Under the pieces are notes generated by a model. That model did no database searches. It was not told where the DNA came from and saw only the letters and a list, made by a program, of their open reading frames with translations. A program made the position numbers and the translations under genes. From NCBI RefSeq assembly GCF_035046505.1, contig NC_089821.1, positions 2,886,001 through 2,950,000 of the forward strand: a stretch of DNA of 64,000 nt. The letters run 5' to 3'. Each line of letters opens with the position of its first letter. Position 1 is the stretch's first letter. Source of the DNA: Tiliqua scincoides (Eukaryota > Chordata > Lepidosauria > Squamata > Scincidae). Positions 53,956-64,000 of the stretch are shown here, in pieces.

Positions 53956-55027
53956 ATCCAGCAGAGGCTGTGGACATCTGTTTGCGGCCTTTGCCAGGCT
54001 CAGTCTGAGCCCTAGAATGAAAAAAGACACTTCCAGTTTTATGACAAAGCTGTGACTTTTGTTTTCTTTCTGGGGCTCAGTTTGAGCCTGGCAGAGGCTA
54101 CGGACAGATGTCCACAGCCTCTGCTGGACTAGAAGGACCCTCTGGAGGGGAGGCGTTGTGTGCCAGTGCATTCCCAGAGGGGCCCCATGGAACCAATCCA
54201 CAGATACAGGATTTGGGGATACAGTGGTCCTCCGTACAGGAAAAGGTTGACCTGACAGGTATTTACAGTGGTAGGATCACACAGGTGAATTTTTAGTTTT
54301 TTTGGGGGGGGAGTGGAAATTGCACCCTTATCCCCCCTACCCAATCCTGCATTCTTACAATACAAATTGCAGTATACAGGAAAACGTTCATCAAGTTCAG
54401 TCGGGCAAGGTGGGGACATTCTGGATCCAGTTCCTCCCAAACAGTGGTCTCCAAACTGAAGACTGCTGTGCGCTGGGAAAGGCTTCTGCAGTGCAAACAC
54501 TACTTCCTGTTTGGTGAGGGAGCATCCTGTTCATGGCACCGATCTCAGCCCCAGTCTTCCCTGATCTGCACCCTGGCTCGTCGTGTCTGCCTGGAAATTC
54601 AGGTGCAATGCCTGCTGGGGCAACAGAACCCAGAAGTGTCTGGCTGGAGCAGAGGGAGATCTGCAAAATGAAAAGGAGGCTTCTCTAGGGAACAGTAAGC
54701 GCTGTTCATACAGGGGAGGGATTAGGCAGGGCGCCGGATCTGACCCCTGTGCCAGAGTCTGGAGAGCCCTGCTCTAGAATGTGGTCTGCTAATCTATTGC
54801 AGCAGTCTCCAAAACAGACTGCCTGTTTCTGATGGTTAAGGGTGGCCGCTCTTTTCCAACATTTAAACAATAAGGTCTTGCATCAGATGTAACTACACAA
54901 GTGCAAAATGCTCTCAAACTCTGATCCTGGAGGCCCCGTAGAGGCATAATGACTGAGAGATGTACTCGCCATAAATCTGTCAAATCTCTTAAGAAAGGAA
55001 AATTGCAGGCTTCCTGCTCTTTTATTT
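53956..55027. other. No exon seen; possible hAT-like remnant
   Basis: 54440-54475 ('acagtggtctccaaactgaag') and 54800-54822 ('agcagtctccaaaacagac') look like hAT-type ends but do not pair. The rest is unclassified. Confidence 0.3.
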
Positions 55028-55362
55028 ACAAGAGAAAATATTTCTTTCTCAGCGTGTGGTTGGTCTGTGGAACTCCTTGCCACAGGATGTGGTGATGGCA
55101 TCTGGCCTGGGCATCTTTAAAAGGGGATTGGACAAGTTTCTGGAGGAAAAATGCATTACGGGTTACAAGCCATGATGTGTATGTGCAACCTCCTGATTTT
55201 AGAAATGGGCTATGTCAGAATGGCAGGTGCAAGGGAGGGCACCAGGATGAGGTCTCTTGTTATCTGGTGTGCTCCCTGGGGCATTTGGTGGGCCGCTGTG
55301 AGATACAGGAAGCTGGACTAGATGGGCCTATGGCCTGATCCACTGGGGCTGTTCTTATGTTC
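55028..55362 (+). mobile_element. CR1 LINE 3' end
   Basis: It begins within the C-terminal codons ('agagaaaatatttctttctcag') and runs to GTTCTTATGTTCTC. Confidence 0.88.
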
Positions 55363-55437
55363 TCTCTTTGGCTGTGAGGCCTGAATATATAGCACTGACA
55401 TTATTTTTACACATTACACCAGATTGTACCTACCTAC

Positions 55438-55439
55438 AA

Positions 55440-55479
<40 letters not shown>

Positions 55480-55575
55480 CTTTATTTTTACCCCGCCTTT
55501 CTCCCCGAAGGGACTCAAGGCGGCTTACAAAACAAGGTTAAAACAGTTAAAAACATAATTTAAAAGCAGATTAAA
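55438..55575 (-). mobile_element. (ATT)n and L2-type 3' tail, minus strand
   Basis: A run of about 13 ATT units is followed by 'ccccgcctttctccccgaag' and 'ggactcaaggcggcttacaa', the inverted L2 terminus. Confidence 0.75.
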
Positions 55576-55899
55576 AAAGCAGGTAAATACATTCATGCAA
55601 TCCCCTTCTTAATGTGACCTCTTCTGCAACTGGTGACAGCTGCTCTAGAGTTTTGTTAAAGCACGAAACTACGGAAACTTTGTGGGAGATGTGCCCTACA
55701 GGAGGTTTGAACCGAAGTCTTCTGTATCTCGCAATGTATGTTTTTGTCACAACACTAAGCTCCCCCAAAGCCTCCCCCAAATTAGGTGATTTGGCTTTGC
55801 ATATATATTTTAATGCAATATCCCCCCAGAAATGTTTTTGGCATGAATAATGCATTAAAAATGTCCCTAATGAACTGAAAGGCACTGATGTTCATTACA

Positions 55900-56245
55900 C
55901 TGATTGATGCAGGCAAGTGCGTACGCTGAGAGGCAAACCTGTTTGTTTGCAGAAGGAATTCCAGGTGTCTAATTGAGTTAACAATTTACTTTGGTATCTT
56001 TATTTCCTTCTAGAATCAGCTGCTTTGGTAAATGTCATTCTTTCTTCACAAGCGTATGCGCAGGAGGGAGTGAGAACCAGGGCTTGCTGGGGGCACCAAT
56101 TTCTGCGTAGGTCTTTCATCTTGGGTCAGACAGGAATTAATTGAACACCAGTTGCAGGTGAAATTAATTAATAGTTCTTCTCTTTAAGTTCTGATTTTAC
56201 AGCTGGTGTTGCGCAGCAATAGATGTTGCTGGCAACTTCAGAGGA
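55900..56245. promoter_or_regulatory. Candidate intronic conserved element
   Basis: A repeat-poor block rich in TAATTG/TTAATTA motifs (for example 'gaaattaattaatagttc', 56160-56177). Conservation was not tested. Confidence 0.27.
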
Positions 56246-56321
56246 AAGCTGGAGCAACACAGTCTGCGCTGGTGCCTTTGGACTGCCATCCCTGCTACCT
56301 CCTTATAATGCACATCCTAAC

Positions 56322-56912
56322 CTAACATAAGAACAGCCCCACTGGATCAGGCCATAGGCCCATCTAGTCCAGCTTCCTGTATCTCACAGCGGCCCACCAA
56401 ATGCCCCAGGGAGCACACCTGATAACAAGAGACCTGCAAGGCCTCCTGGGAATTGTAGTTAAGAACATAAGAACAGCCCCACTGGATCAGGCCACAGGCC
56501 CATCTAGTCCAGCTTCCTGTATCTCACAGCAGCCCACCAAATGCCCCAGGGAGCACACCGGATAACAAGAGACCTGCAAGGCATCCTGGGAATTGTAGTT
56601 AAGAACATAAGAACTGCCCCACTGGATCAGGCCATAGGCCCATCTAGTCCAGCTTCCTGTATCTCACAGCGGCCCACCAAATGCCCCAGGGAGCACACCG
56701 GATAACAAGAGACCTGCAAGGCTTCCTGGGAATTGTAGTTAAGAACATAAGAACTGCCCCACTGGATCAGGCCATAGGCCCATCTAGTCCAGCTTCCTGT
56801 ATCTCACAGCGGCCCACCAAATGCCCCAGGGAGCACACCTGATAACAAGAGACCTCATCCTGGTGCCCTCCCTTGCATCTGGCATTCTGACATAACCCAT
56901 TTCTAAAATAGC
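56322..56912 (-). repeat. Four-unit 140-bp tandem array of CR1 3' ends
   Basis: Units start at about 56322, 56461, 56601 and 56741, with a 140-bp period. The spacers (minus strand ACTACAATTCCCAGG) are the same as in the array at 35622-36600. The CR1-upstream side (56850-56912) is ordinary CR1 sequence. Confidence 0.93.
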
Positions 56913-57268
56913 CTAGTGTGCTAACATTTGAAGGCAGCAGTCCCCAAACTTGCAACTACTGTGCACCTGAAATGTAGTCCCTGTCCAGACCACAGCTCAT
57001 CATCTGGGTAGACCTGGGCACCACAATGCTCTGGGAAGTCGTATCTCTTGCATGGCATCCCAGAAGGCTGCACGACAGGATGTCTTGGCAGATGCAACTA
57101 CCCAGAGCATCCTGGTGCCCAGGTCTACCCAGAGGATGAGCCGCACAGGGGTGGAATGGTAAGGTCTGCTCAAGACGAGTTTATCCAAACCCCAGATCCG
57201 GCTCATGCGCTGGGGTTTGAGCGGTCCTGTTCTAAGGATCCCTGACTGTTTGTGCACTATGGCCCTCG

Positions 57269-57408
57269 GGGCCCAATCCTCTCCAAATTTCCAGCGCTGA
57301 TGCAGCCATGATGCAGCTGCAAGGTAAGTGAACAAATGTTCTTTTATCTTGAGGTAACCTCAGTGACTGCCCCATCACCACAGGATGCAGTGCACATCCC
57401 ATTGGCAC
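57269..57408. mobile_element. Harbinger-like MITE, right end missing
   Basis: It begins GGGCCCAATCCTCTCC and includes the central palindrome. It stops at 'attggcacggatac' without the right terminus. Confidence 0.65.
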
Positions 57409-58733
57409 GGATACAAAAAGTATATATTCTTAGGTCTTATTTGCCTCTTTCCCTGGTCATTAAATTAAAAAGAAGTGTTCATAAACTCGGCCTTCTGAAA
57501 GCTAGGAGATGTTTAACTATCTGCTATTTGGCTTTTTAGACATCATATCTCTCTTATACCTTATCATATATGTATTTCTCCACAATACAGGTCCAGCCTA
57601 TTTATACACAGATTTTTTTATACAGGATTTGACTCAACACGAATGGCCCCTGCAAATGAGAAGGAATGTGCTGATCCCTGGAGAAGGGGAAAAATGCACC
57701 CCTTTAAAATCAGTTTAAAAAACTGAACAGTCCTTTAACAATAGCCTCCTTAATGAGAGAGAGAGAGGGCAGCTGGCTGACAATCTATCAATCCTTCTCT
57801 GTCCAGGCGACCCCTCCCTTCCCCCTGAGCACTGAAAGAAAGGTGATCACTGCATTGGTGAAGGGAGGGGCTGAGTGAAGGGGATGATGGATGGATTGAT
57901 TGATTAATGACTCTTATCTTACATCACAAAGGTCAGCAAGTCTGTTTTTAAATCAAAAAGAAACTTTGTTCTTTAAATTGATTTGCTATATTGTTTTTTT
58001 TTGCCATCCACTTGAGTGCTTAGAACAGAACCCACTCCAATAATGAGTCTCAACCTGTATATCTAGAAGTGAAGACTTAATCCTAAACTCACTCACAGCA
58101 CAATCCTAGGCATGTCTATTCAGAAATAAGTCCCATTGAGTTCAATGGGACTTACTCCCAGGCAAGGATTGCAGCCTCACTCCCAGTGGAATAAATCACA
58201 GATATCCAGATCACTATATGTATTTTGATGCTTATAACAACTTTATATTTTTAGCATTTTTAAAATATGCATTTTGGTCTAAAGCACAAAAATATTATTT
58301 CATATTATGGAATTTCTGGTCTCGATTTTTTGTCTTGATTGACTTGGCAGCAGAAATGTTCTGGCACATACTAAGCCCACAGACCGTGATCCAGAAAAGT
58401 GCCATTCTATACCAGCATCTGGCATTAGTTGTGCGGAACCTGATTATTTCTTGTGGTTGGCAAGGGGAGAGGAGCTGCTGCTTTTTGGGAAAGTGAGGAC
58501 AACTCTGAAGTGGGTCCAGTGCCATGTTTTCAAAGAGCAATGCTCAGTTACAGCTGTTATTTTGTAATAACGTTCTCTGAAACCAGAGTTACTTACTTTC
58601 CTGTAAGTGGAACTTAATGCACACAGGGTTTGAGGCCTTTTGTAAGATCTGGGCGACAGCCACCAACCATTGCTAACTTTTTATAAAAATAAGATTCTCT
58701 CATTATGTTTATGTACAGAGTTTGATGGTATTT
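57409..58733. other. No exon seen; AAGTAAG repeat at 58095-58175
   Basis: The AAGTAAG repeat is nearly palindromic ('agtcccattgagttcaatgg', 'gacttactcccagg'). The rest is AT-rich and unclassified. Confidence 0.4.
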
Positions 58734-58742
58734 GATGTAGAC

Positions 58743-59011
58743 TAGTGGTGTGGCTAGAGGGGGTGCAGAGCACTGGGTTTTACAGAGAGCCTCCCTGCAG
58801 TGTGCAAGCAGTCTCTCCCCATCCCCTCTGGAGCCATTCCAGGCAGGGGGAGCAAAACAGAGGCATACACTTAGTGCTGCAACCGGATGATGGTCTGCGC
58901 ATGCCTCTATTTGCTCCCACTATTTGCTCCCAAAGGAGAGGGGCTGCTTGCATGCTGCATTGAGGCTCCCTGCAAAACATGGTGCTTTGCACCCCCTCTA
59001 GCTTTGCCACG
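58743..59011. mobile_element. Palindromic MITE (TAGCTAGAGG family) with 9-bp TSD
   Basis: It begins TAGTGGTGTGGCTAGAGG and ends CCTCTAGCTTTGCCACG. The flank GATGTAGAC is identical on both sides (58734-58742 and 59012-59020). A tandem 'tatttgctcccac/aaa' lies in the middle. Confidence 0.82.
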
Positions 59012-59020
59012 GATGTAGAC

Positions 59021-60671
59021 CAAAGACTACTTTCATTGCTTGAAAATGCTGCTGGTTGTGTTGCAGTCGCACTTGGGATGCAATGTGGGTGAACTTACAC
59101 TGTAGGAAGTCACACACAAAGAGATAGGCAGAGATGGCTTGCACATGCTATCTGGTTCTGTAAGCGTCAGGCGCTTAAGAATGAAACAAGACCTTGATGT
59201 GATAAGCTGCTCTGCCTTGGGGGAAGCCTCTGCCTGCTTCCTTGATATCGGAGGAGCTTTCTCAAATCTTTCCTCAGCATTCAGGGAGCCCTTCTGTGAA
59301 GGGTGGGCTTAAGTGACCCATAGATCCAAAGCTGAACAGCACAAATGACCTCCCAATGGTGGGAAAGTCTGGTCTCTTTGCAGGGTCAGTTTCCACCAGA
59401 GGACAGGGCACTGCAGTCTTTCTGATGTGTGGGCAAAATCCCTTGTATAGTTGAGAAACACCGGTTAGCACAGAGTGTACCACGCCAAGTTGAAATCCAT
59501 GATGACATAGCCTGTCAGCATGACACTGCTGAACCGCAGCAGCCGTAGGTCTAGTTAGTGCCTAGATGGAACTAGTTAGTGCTTGGGAATGCTGCGTTCA
59601 GTGCTGTAGTGGGAAAAGGTGGAATACAAACGTAAAAAATAAATTTGAATTGCTGCCAAAATGCGTTGAAGTCAGAAGGGAGGGTGGGAGCTGACCTTGC
59701 CACGTTCAGTTGGATTCCCCCACCTTTCTCACCCCAAATTTGGGATTGTGTGAGTGGTCTGCTCAACTGGAACCACAGCTGTCTTGTTTTTGCTAGGGTG
59801 AGGTCTTGTTCTTGAGTGTAGAGGTAACACAAAACACAGTCTTTGTTGTCGGGTGGGGGCAGCAGCTCTCCAGGGTCAAAGCATGTATATATATCCACTG
59901 GAAAAAACCTCTCTGTTGAACAGAAAGGGGAGAACGCCTTGCTGCTTGGGCTGGGAGATTAATACTCCTGCTTTCTCCATGTACCGGTTTCCAGTGTGAT
60001 CGATGAACTAGGAAATAATCAGGGTTCCTTCATGGTAGGTTGTACATCTTAAGACATTTATTTCTCATTGATTACACAGGTAGCACCAATGAGCCATTGA
60101 TATAAATCTCATTGCATTAGCAACAGACTTGACCTCCTATCTAGTCTGGAGCAGGATTTTATAGCGTGGCTTTAACGCAGTGTGTCATTTAAAGAGCAGA
60201 AGTTTATTATTAACTAGCAATATGCCTGCTATTATGATGGGAGTGTTGAAGTGTGGAGGACGGTCTTGTATAGCTTACCAGGATCCCCCTTTGAATGGCC
60301 CTGGTCAGTGAGGGCTGGGCCTGCCTCCGTTTGAGTAGCCACAACGCTTTTTGTCTCCATAGCCTCGCCCTGGGTTCTGTGTGATGCTGGTTTTTGTGTT
60401 TTTGCTTTTGCAGTTTTAACATTTTTTATTGAGCTGTAGCATTACACAATGTGCTGTGATCTTTCCTGTATATGGTCAGACAACAAACAATTTCACGGAA
60501 AGCAATAGAACTTGCTTTCAAATGAACTTGAACATTTATCAAAAGGATCAGACCTTAAGAATGAATGTGGATGAGAACAAAGGCAGATGTCTGGGTTGGA
60601 TAAAGATGAGGAAAGTGGTAGCAGAAAGTACAAAATGTGCAAATCTGTAGTTCTCAATAAGTATATTATTG
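59021..60671. other. No exon seen; possible old 5S-derived SINE at 59540-59645
   Basis: 'ctagttagtgcctagatgg', then 'gcttgggaatgctgcgttcagtgctgtag' resembles a decayed 5S 3' half, here followed by an L2-like tail ('aaggtggaatacaaac'). The rest is unclassified. Confidence 0.35.
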
Positions 60672-61251
60672 TTGGCAACCTTCAGTCTCGAAAGACTATG
60701 GTATCGCGCTCTGAATGGGGGTTTTGGAACAGCATCTAGTGTGGCTGAGAAGGCCGATTCGGGAGTGACAATCCCTTCCACACTGGGAGCAAGTGCAGTC
60801 TTCCCTGGTCTGTCTCCCTGGCTATGGGCCTTCCTTCTTTGTCTCTTTGCCTCAGACTGCTGGCAAAGTGTCTCTTCAAACTGGGAAAGGCCATGCTGCA
60901 CAGCCTGCCTCCAAGCGGGCCACTCAGAGGCCAGGGTTTCCCAACTGTTGAGGTCCACTCCTAAGGCCTTCAGATCCCTCTTGCAGATGTCCTTGTATCG
61001 CAGCTGTGGTCTACCTGTAGGCCTGTGGTCTACCTGTAGGCTTTCCTTGCCCGAGTTCTCCATAGAGGAGATCCTTTGGGATCCGGCCATCGTCCATTCT
61101 CACAACATGACCGAGCCAACGCAGGCGTCTCTGTTTCAGCAGTGCATACATGCTAGGGATTCCAGCTCGTTTCAGGACTGTGTTGTTTGGAACTTTGTCC
61201 TGCTAGGTGATGCCGAGGATGCGTCGGAGGCAGCGCATGTGGAAAGCGTTC
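60672..61251 (-). mobile_element. Zinc-finger LINE 3' end with small duplication
   Basis: The same C-terminal region as the other copies, more decayed. A ~21-bp tandem duplication ('ctgtggtctacctgtaggc' twice, 61006-61040) lies in the GKRPTGRPQL region and breaks the frame further on. Confidence 0.82.
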
Positions 61252-61309
61252 ATCTATCTCCAGACCAATAAGTATATACAGTACAGGCAAGTCACTTGAG
61301 GGAAGCAAG

Positions 61310-61640
61310 TTAGAGAGGACTTCATGCTTGCTATTTAAGAACCTTTAGTATAACAGAGAAAAAGAAACCCACAGCCCCGTCAATTGCAAATGGCATTTAC
61401 CCATCTTAAATGGCCAGGTTTCTTTGCAAGAAAGGCAGCCGTGAGGCTCTCCCATCTTTGCCCAGTGTCTGTTTCCATGTTTAATTACAAGTTTGGTCAT
61501 CCATAATTGCAAGTCACAGCACAGGTATATTTTGTTTGAAATGCAGGCACTTGTATTCAGCCTTTTAAGGGTTAAATATGAAATGGCTGCTACATGCCTT
61601 ATTGGGTAGTTGTTGGAAAGGGTTCATTTCTAGAATATTT
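61310..61640. promoter_or_regulatory. Candidate intronic conserved element
   Basis: Repeat-poor block including 'tttaattacaagtttggtca' and 'ataattgcaagtcacagcac'. Conservation was not tested. Confidence 0.27.
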
Positions 61641-62795
61641 GTGAATGCTGCATATATGAATGTTTGGTGATAACTTTTTAAAAAATTATTTGTTTTGTTG
61701 TTTGTTTTACACTTTGCTATCTGCAGAATCTGTTACATTTTTATTAGAATCTGTAATCTGGGGCCATTGGCTAAAGTACCGTTTCAGGAATCAGCCAGTC
61801 TTGGTTTGCTATTTTGGCTCTGGTACCAGGTTGTTGAAAAATCCCTTCCATTCCCTGGGCTTTCTCTTCTCTGATGAAGTGATTAATGATCAATCATGAA
61901 CAACCTTTGGGAATCGCTTTGAAATCTTCAGGTTCAGGATGCAATACAAGTACAAAGCACATCGGCTGGGTTGTCATTTTGTTGTGCAGATTGGTCGTCG
62001 TCCCCACCAGACATCAGTGTGTTTGTGCTGACTTCCCCTACAACTGAATTAGTAGGACTGTGGACATGATCCCTCCCTTCCCACAAAGGCCATGCTTGGA
62101 CGAGGAATCAGTGGGTGCCTCTTCCCCTCCCATCTGATCCTCAACCGCACATTGTTTCCGTACCTTCATTGTGGGTGGATGGATAATATATGGTTCTTAA
62201 AATGTAGTAATTTTTTGATCTGCTTTTTTTATTCAATGAGTGATATCACCCCCCCCAGCCCATCTTGTCAGCTTTGTATAGTCTGTTTTCCTCAGTAAAT
62301 ATCCTAGGCATAGTCAGTGTGTTCTCTACCTCATTCTGTTTCTCTCCCTCATTTGTTGCTCAGTTCTTTCCTTCCCCACCCCTGCCAGTGCAGCCACTTC
62401 AAAAAGGCATGCGCTGTATCCAGGGGGGGCTTGGAGCGGGAGGCCTTGGAAGGAAAAGGAGATTTAAATCTCCTTTTGCCTTCTGTAAGCCACCTGCCTG
62501 AGAAGGAAAACTCTGATCCCAAAACTCCACTGCCTTGTGGCTACATCCAGTTATGGAAAAGGCTTCAGGAGTCAACCTCGAGGCAAAATCCAGAGCCGGA
62601 GTCCCTGAGGCAGTTCATGGCTGAACACAGTCACTTTCTGGCAACTCCTGCGACGCCGCTGGAACCAACTGTACTGGCCTCTGCCTTTCCATTGGACCAT
62701 TTCAGTGACGTGGAGAGGGGGGATTTGCTGCATGGGAAACAGTCTATCCTCCATATCTACTTTACCCAGGCTTTGCGCACTGGAGAGGACACTCT
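61641..62795. other. No exon seen; unclassified intron sequence
   Basis: Weak LINE-tail-like 'gggaatcgctttgaaatcttc' near 61910. An open frame at 62317-62844 (175 codons) runs into a LINE end and is not supported as a gene. Confidence 0.35.
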
Positions 62796-62865
62796 GTTCC
62801 AGAACCACCATTCAGAGCGTGACACCATAGTCTTTCGAGACTGAAGGATGCCAACAACAAGCCAC
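62796..62865 (+). mobile_element. Zinc-finger LINE, very short 3' end
   Basis: Only the last ~70 bp ('ccagaaccaccattcagagc' to 'ggatgccaacaa') is retained. Confidence 0.8.
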
Positions 62866-63099
62866 CTACCCTGCAATGGGTCTATCATGCATCTGCTACC
62901 CAATGGAACCTCAAACAGAGACAAATATCAGTCTTGGGCTTCTTCAGTGAGCAGATACTTATTATATGCTTGTTTTCTGGCAAGGCTGAGATTTTGGACA
63001 CTACATTTCATGTACCTCATTGCAGAATACTGTCTGCATCAAATACTTACTACAGACATACTTGTGACAGACTACATTAGGTGCAACCCACCTAGAAAT

Positions 63100-63560
63100 G
63101 TTCTTAAGAACATAAGAAAAAGCTCTGCTGGATCAGTCCAGTGAGCCCATCTAGAGTCCAGAGTCCCATCCATCAGCCCAGAGAGCCTGTTTTGGAGCCT
63201 GTTGTGGAGTCCACTGTTCTCCACAATGACCCACCAGCTGCCCCTAGGAAGCCCCCAAATGGGAGAGAAATGGCCATTTCTCCCTGCAGAGAGAATCTGC
63301 TGCTCAACTTGGAGGTGGCGCATGGTCGTCCCAACTAGCAGTCATTGATAGACCTGCGCTCCATGTAACTGTCCAGTCCCCTTCCAAAGCCATCCAAGCA
63401 AGTGATCATCACCATGTCTTGTGACAAGAAATTCCACAGACTGACTGCCAAGTGAAGAAAGACCTCCTTTGGCCCATCCTAAATCTCCTGCCATTCACTT
63501 TCACTGGATGACTCCTCGGTCTGGTATTGGGAGAGAAACCGCTCCCTTTCCACCCCAAGC
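63100..63560 (-). mobile_element. CR1-related LINE 3' end, different subfamily
   Basis: It begins 'cttaagaacataagaaaaagc' and keeps the CR1 landmarks ('gctggatcagtccag', 'ccagtccccttccaaagcc', 'acaagaaattccacagac') but differs throughout from the main family. Confidence 0.7.
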
Positions 63561-63983
63561 TCAACTGTATGTATGTTGGCTGCATTGCAGCTAAACTATG
63601 CATAGGTGAGAAATAGAAATCTCCCCATCAGCCCTCCTGGCAGCGATGGCTAGATGAGATGATGGTTATGAATTAACTCGCTCACTCCAATAATAATTAG
63701 TAATGCCATCATCATTAGCCTCATATCTCCCTTTTGTTATAAAAGATGGTTAGATTGGGGTGTGGCGGTCTTCACTCTGTGCCCTAGCTTTATGAGTCCT
63801 CTAGGCTTCCCAGTCTCCACCCTTTCGGGAGGTGTCTTCCACCTGGAGCAGGGTCTTTTCTTGGTGGGCTCACGGCCATGGAATGTCTTTATCTGGAAAG
63901 CGTGCGCAGGAAGATGGCCAGAAGGGACTCTAATGGTGACTGGGTAGGGCCTCTTAACATGCGAGTTGTGATAAAAATTGTGG
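63561..63983. other. No exon seen; possible L2-type 3' UTR
   Basis: 63770-63950 ('cctggagcagggtc...ccatggaatgtctttatctgg') resembles L2-type 3' UTR sequence on the + strand. Weak. Confidence 0.3.
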
Positions 63984-64000
63984 TTGGCAACCTTCAGTCT
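63984..64000 (-). mobile_element. Zinc-finger LINE 3' end, cut by window edge
   Basis: TTGGCAACCTTCAGTCT is the inverted LINE (or 5S-SINE) terminus. Which of the two it is cannot be decided here. Confidence 0.7.

Larger units (their letters stand above)
43050..64000 (+). other. EGLN3: EGLN3 intron 1 (partial; runs off the window)
   Basis: The donor GTGAGC at 43050-43055 follows the last exon 1 codon. I looked by eye for the next family segment ([20 protein letters not shown]) on the + strand and did not find it, so the remaining 21 kb is taken as intron. It holds repeats plus several repeat-poor blocks. From general knowledge, intron 1 of mammalian EGLN3 is also long and contains a hypoxia-responsive enhancer. 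Confidence 0.6.

Noticed and set aside
62317-62844. 175-codon open frame in the intron
   Set aside because: It ends inside a zinc-finger LINE 3' end and shows no family resemblance, so it is not supported as a gene.
43050-64000. EGLN3 exon 2 or later exons
   Set aside because: Read for the segment encoding [20 protein letters not shown] and for the HxD iron-binding region; nothing matched on the + strand. They probably lie beyond the window.

Overview
The window is vertebrate nuclear DNA, most likely from a squamate reptile (lizard or snake). The grounds are the repeat mix: abundant CR1 LINEs whose 3' ends run into GTTCTTAT repeats, L2-type LINEs, a third LINE family with a C-terminal zinc finger, 5S-rRNA-derived SINEs, and many hAT-, Harbinger- and mariner-type DNA transposons. 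The species is not determined. Nothing is prokaryotic: there are no operons, ribosome binding sites or CRISPR arrays.

Only one host gene is supported: exon 1 of EGLN3 (HIF prolyl hydroxylase 3, PHD3) on the + strand at 42699-43049, inside a CpG island (about 42350-43170) with GC boxes, an inverted CCAAT box and RCGTG cores. A consensus splice donor follows at 43050. No exon 2 was found downstream, so 43050-64000 is read as intron 1, and 1-42300 as the intergenic region upstream of EGLN3.

Layout: 1-4600 holds an L2-type tail and CR1 3' ends, two of them tandem dimers. 4618-6902 is a Harbinger-like MITE holding a 2.1 kb non-autonomous hAT element. 7045-8938 is L2. 9408-11961 is a hAT element split by a young CR1 whose reading frame is open, followed at 12475-14512 by a chimeric CR1. 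15497-16041 is a zinc-finger LINE and 16263-17090 a minus-strand CR1. 17224-18520 is a near-complete mariner in a TA microsatellite. 21501-24480 is a minus-strand L2 interrupted by a hAT MITE (itself holding another MITE) and by a CR1. 25095-25742 is an internally deleted zinc-finger LINE, and 28060-28385 holds two 5S-derived SINEs with the same 3' tail. 30005-34780 has several GC-rich Harbinger-like MITEs around a repeat-poor, possibly conserved block (32517-33480). 35622-36600 is a seven-unit 140-bp array made from the CR1 3' end. 37628-39460 is a TA-flanked DNA element and 40025-40261 a long palindrome. The intron carries further LINE copies, MITEs, a second 140-bp array (56322-56912) and several repeat-poor blocks that look like candidate enhancers.

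The host gene encodes an oxygen sensor. The rest is a layered record of transposition, in which LINE machinery (CR1 and the zinc-finger LINE) appears to have spread secondary repeats: the 140-bp arrays and the 5S SINEs. Family names rest on reading motifs, termini and target-site duplications by eye; no database search was possible.
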